Shown: piece by piece, positions 4,911 through 5,318 of the stretch
Layout of the letters: each line of letters begins with the position of its first letter
Position numbering within the stretch: the stretch's first letter is position 1
From: Lachnospiraceae bacterium
GTDB taxonomy: Bacteria; Bacillota_A; Clostridia; Lachnospirales; Lachnospiraceae
Assembly: GCA_017632755.1 (NCBI GenBank)
Contig: JAGBQU010000139.1
Location: forward strand, 1-5,318
Reading direction: 5' to 3'
DNA length: 5,318 bases
Notes under the pieces: model-generated
Told to the model about the DNA's origin: nothing
Seen by the model: only the letters and a program-made list of their open reading frames with translations
The model's database searches: none
Translations under genes and position numbers: made by a program

Positions 4911-5318
4911 ATGCGCTCGAAAACCAAAATCGTCGTACTTCATATGAAAGAATTGATCTATACAGGACTTTTTATCCTTCTGGGAATCCTGTTTATCGTC
5001 CTTCTTGTCATCATGTTTCGTCCGAACAAAAAGGCTGTTGCCACAAGCTCAGAGGCGATCTACACACCCGGCGTGTACACGGCCTCTCTGATCCTGAATA
5101 ACAGCGCTCTTGATCTGGAGATCGTGGTGGATGAGAACACTGTCACCTCCATCCGCTTTGTCAATCCAGACGACGCTGTGACAACGATGTATCCCCTGAT
5201 GCAGCCTACGCTCGAGGATCTGGCAGAGCAGATCTGTCAAACACAGGATCCCTCATCGGTCAAATATCCCGATGAGAACCGCAATACTGCATCCGTTCTC
5301 CTCAAAGCCATTCGCTCC
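4911..5318 (+). CDS. membrane-anchored protein with FMN-binding-like extracytoplasmic region (partial, runs off right edge)
   Basis: The first 136 codons are open to the window end. A short basic N-terminus (MRSKTKIVVLHMK) is followed by one strong hydrophobic segment at about 15-36 (LIYTGLFILLGILFIVLLVIMF), with no cleavage site apparent, then RPNKK. From about residue 50 the region YTPGVYTASLILNN, LDLEIVVDENTVTSIRF and NPDD recalls the opening strands of small FMN-binding or lipoprotein-associated domains (a G-Y-T strand, then a strand pair with a D-x-N/G turn), but the Ser/Thr flavinylation motif is not in view. The function is not known to me; an anchored extracytoplasmic role is inferred. 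The start at 4911 is supported by AAGGGGA at 4896-4902. The gene is divergent from the fusion gene and may share its control region. Confidence 0.82.
   Translation, partial: MRSKTKIVVLHMKELIYTGLFILLGILFIVLLVIMFRPNKKAVATSSEAIYTPGVYTASLILNNSALDLEIVVDENTVTSIRFVNPDDAVTTMYPLMQPTLEDLAEQICQTQDPSSVKYPDENRNTASVLLKAIRS

Overview
The window looks like a chromosomal segment of a Clostridia member, most likely a Lachnospiraceae-type gut anaerobe. This rests on protein flavour and gene company: a Gram-positive glutamine synthetase of the GSI-alpha kind, a glnA-linked ANTAR regulator, the LL-diaminopimelate aminotransferase (DapL) route, and an AMMECR1/MEMO-like fusion. Strong AGGAGG-type ribosome binding sites and consensus sigma-A promoters fit this. 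The taxonomic placement is inference.

Five genes lie on the minus strand, and the first gene of the right flank is on the plus strand. Read in the minus direction they are: a 461-residue fusion of a LigB/MEMO-like dioxygenase-fold domain to an AMMECR1 domain (4728-3343); a 196-bp leader; glnA (3146-1815); an ANTAR-domain regulator (1740-1189); dapF (1187-351), broken by one in-frame amber codon at codon 26; and dapL (from 328, running off the left edge). No terminator is visible between glnA and dapL, so these four genes look like one operon joining ammonia assimilation to diaminopimelate/lysine/peptidoglycan precursor synthesis. On the right, a divergent 182-bp intergenic region with two operator-like repeats separates the fusion gene from a membrane-anchored protein (4911 onward) that runs off the right edge.

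The most informative region is the glnA leader. A near-consensus promoter (TTGACA, 18 bp, TATGAT) is followed at once by a 12-bp intrinsic terminator with a U5 tract, still about 100 nt before the glnA start codon. Overlapping the 5' arm of that terminator is an alternative perfect 6-bp hairpin with a six-base loop AAGGGC, that is, A at loop position 1 and G at position 4, the signature bound by ANTAR proteins. An ANTAR gene lies immediately downstream of glnA. The simplest model is a self-contained antitermination circuit: the ANTAR protein stabilises the hexaloop hairpin, blocks the terminator and lets RNA polymerase enter glnA-ANTAR-dapF-dapL. The usual partner hexaloop upstream is not seen, because the predicted transcript starts almost at the first base of the hairpin.

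The second notable point is the dapF amber codon. The remaining reading frame is perfectly conserved through both catalytic cysteines, so this is a very recent mutation, a sequencing error, or a codon that is read through.
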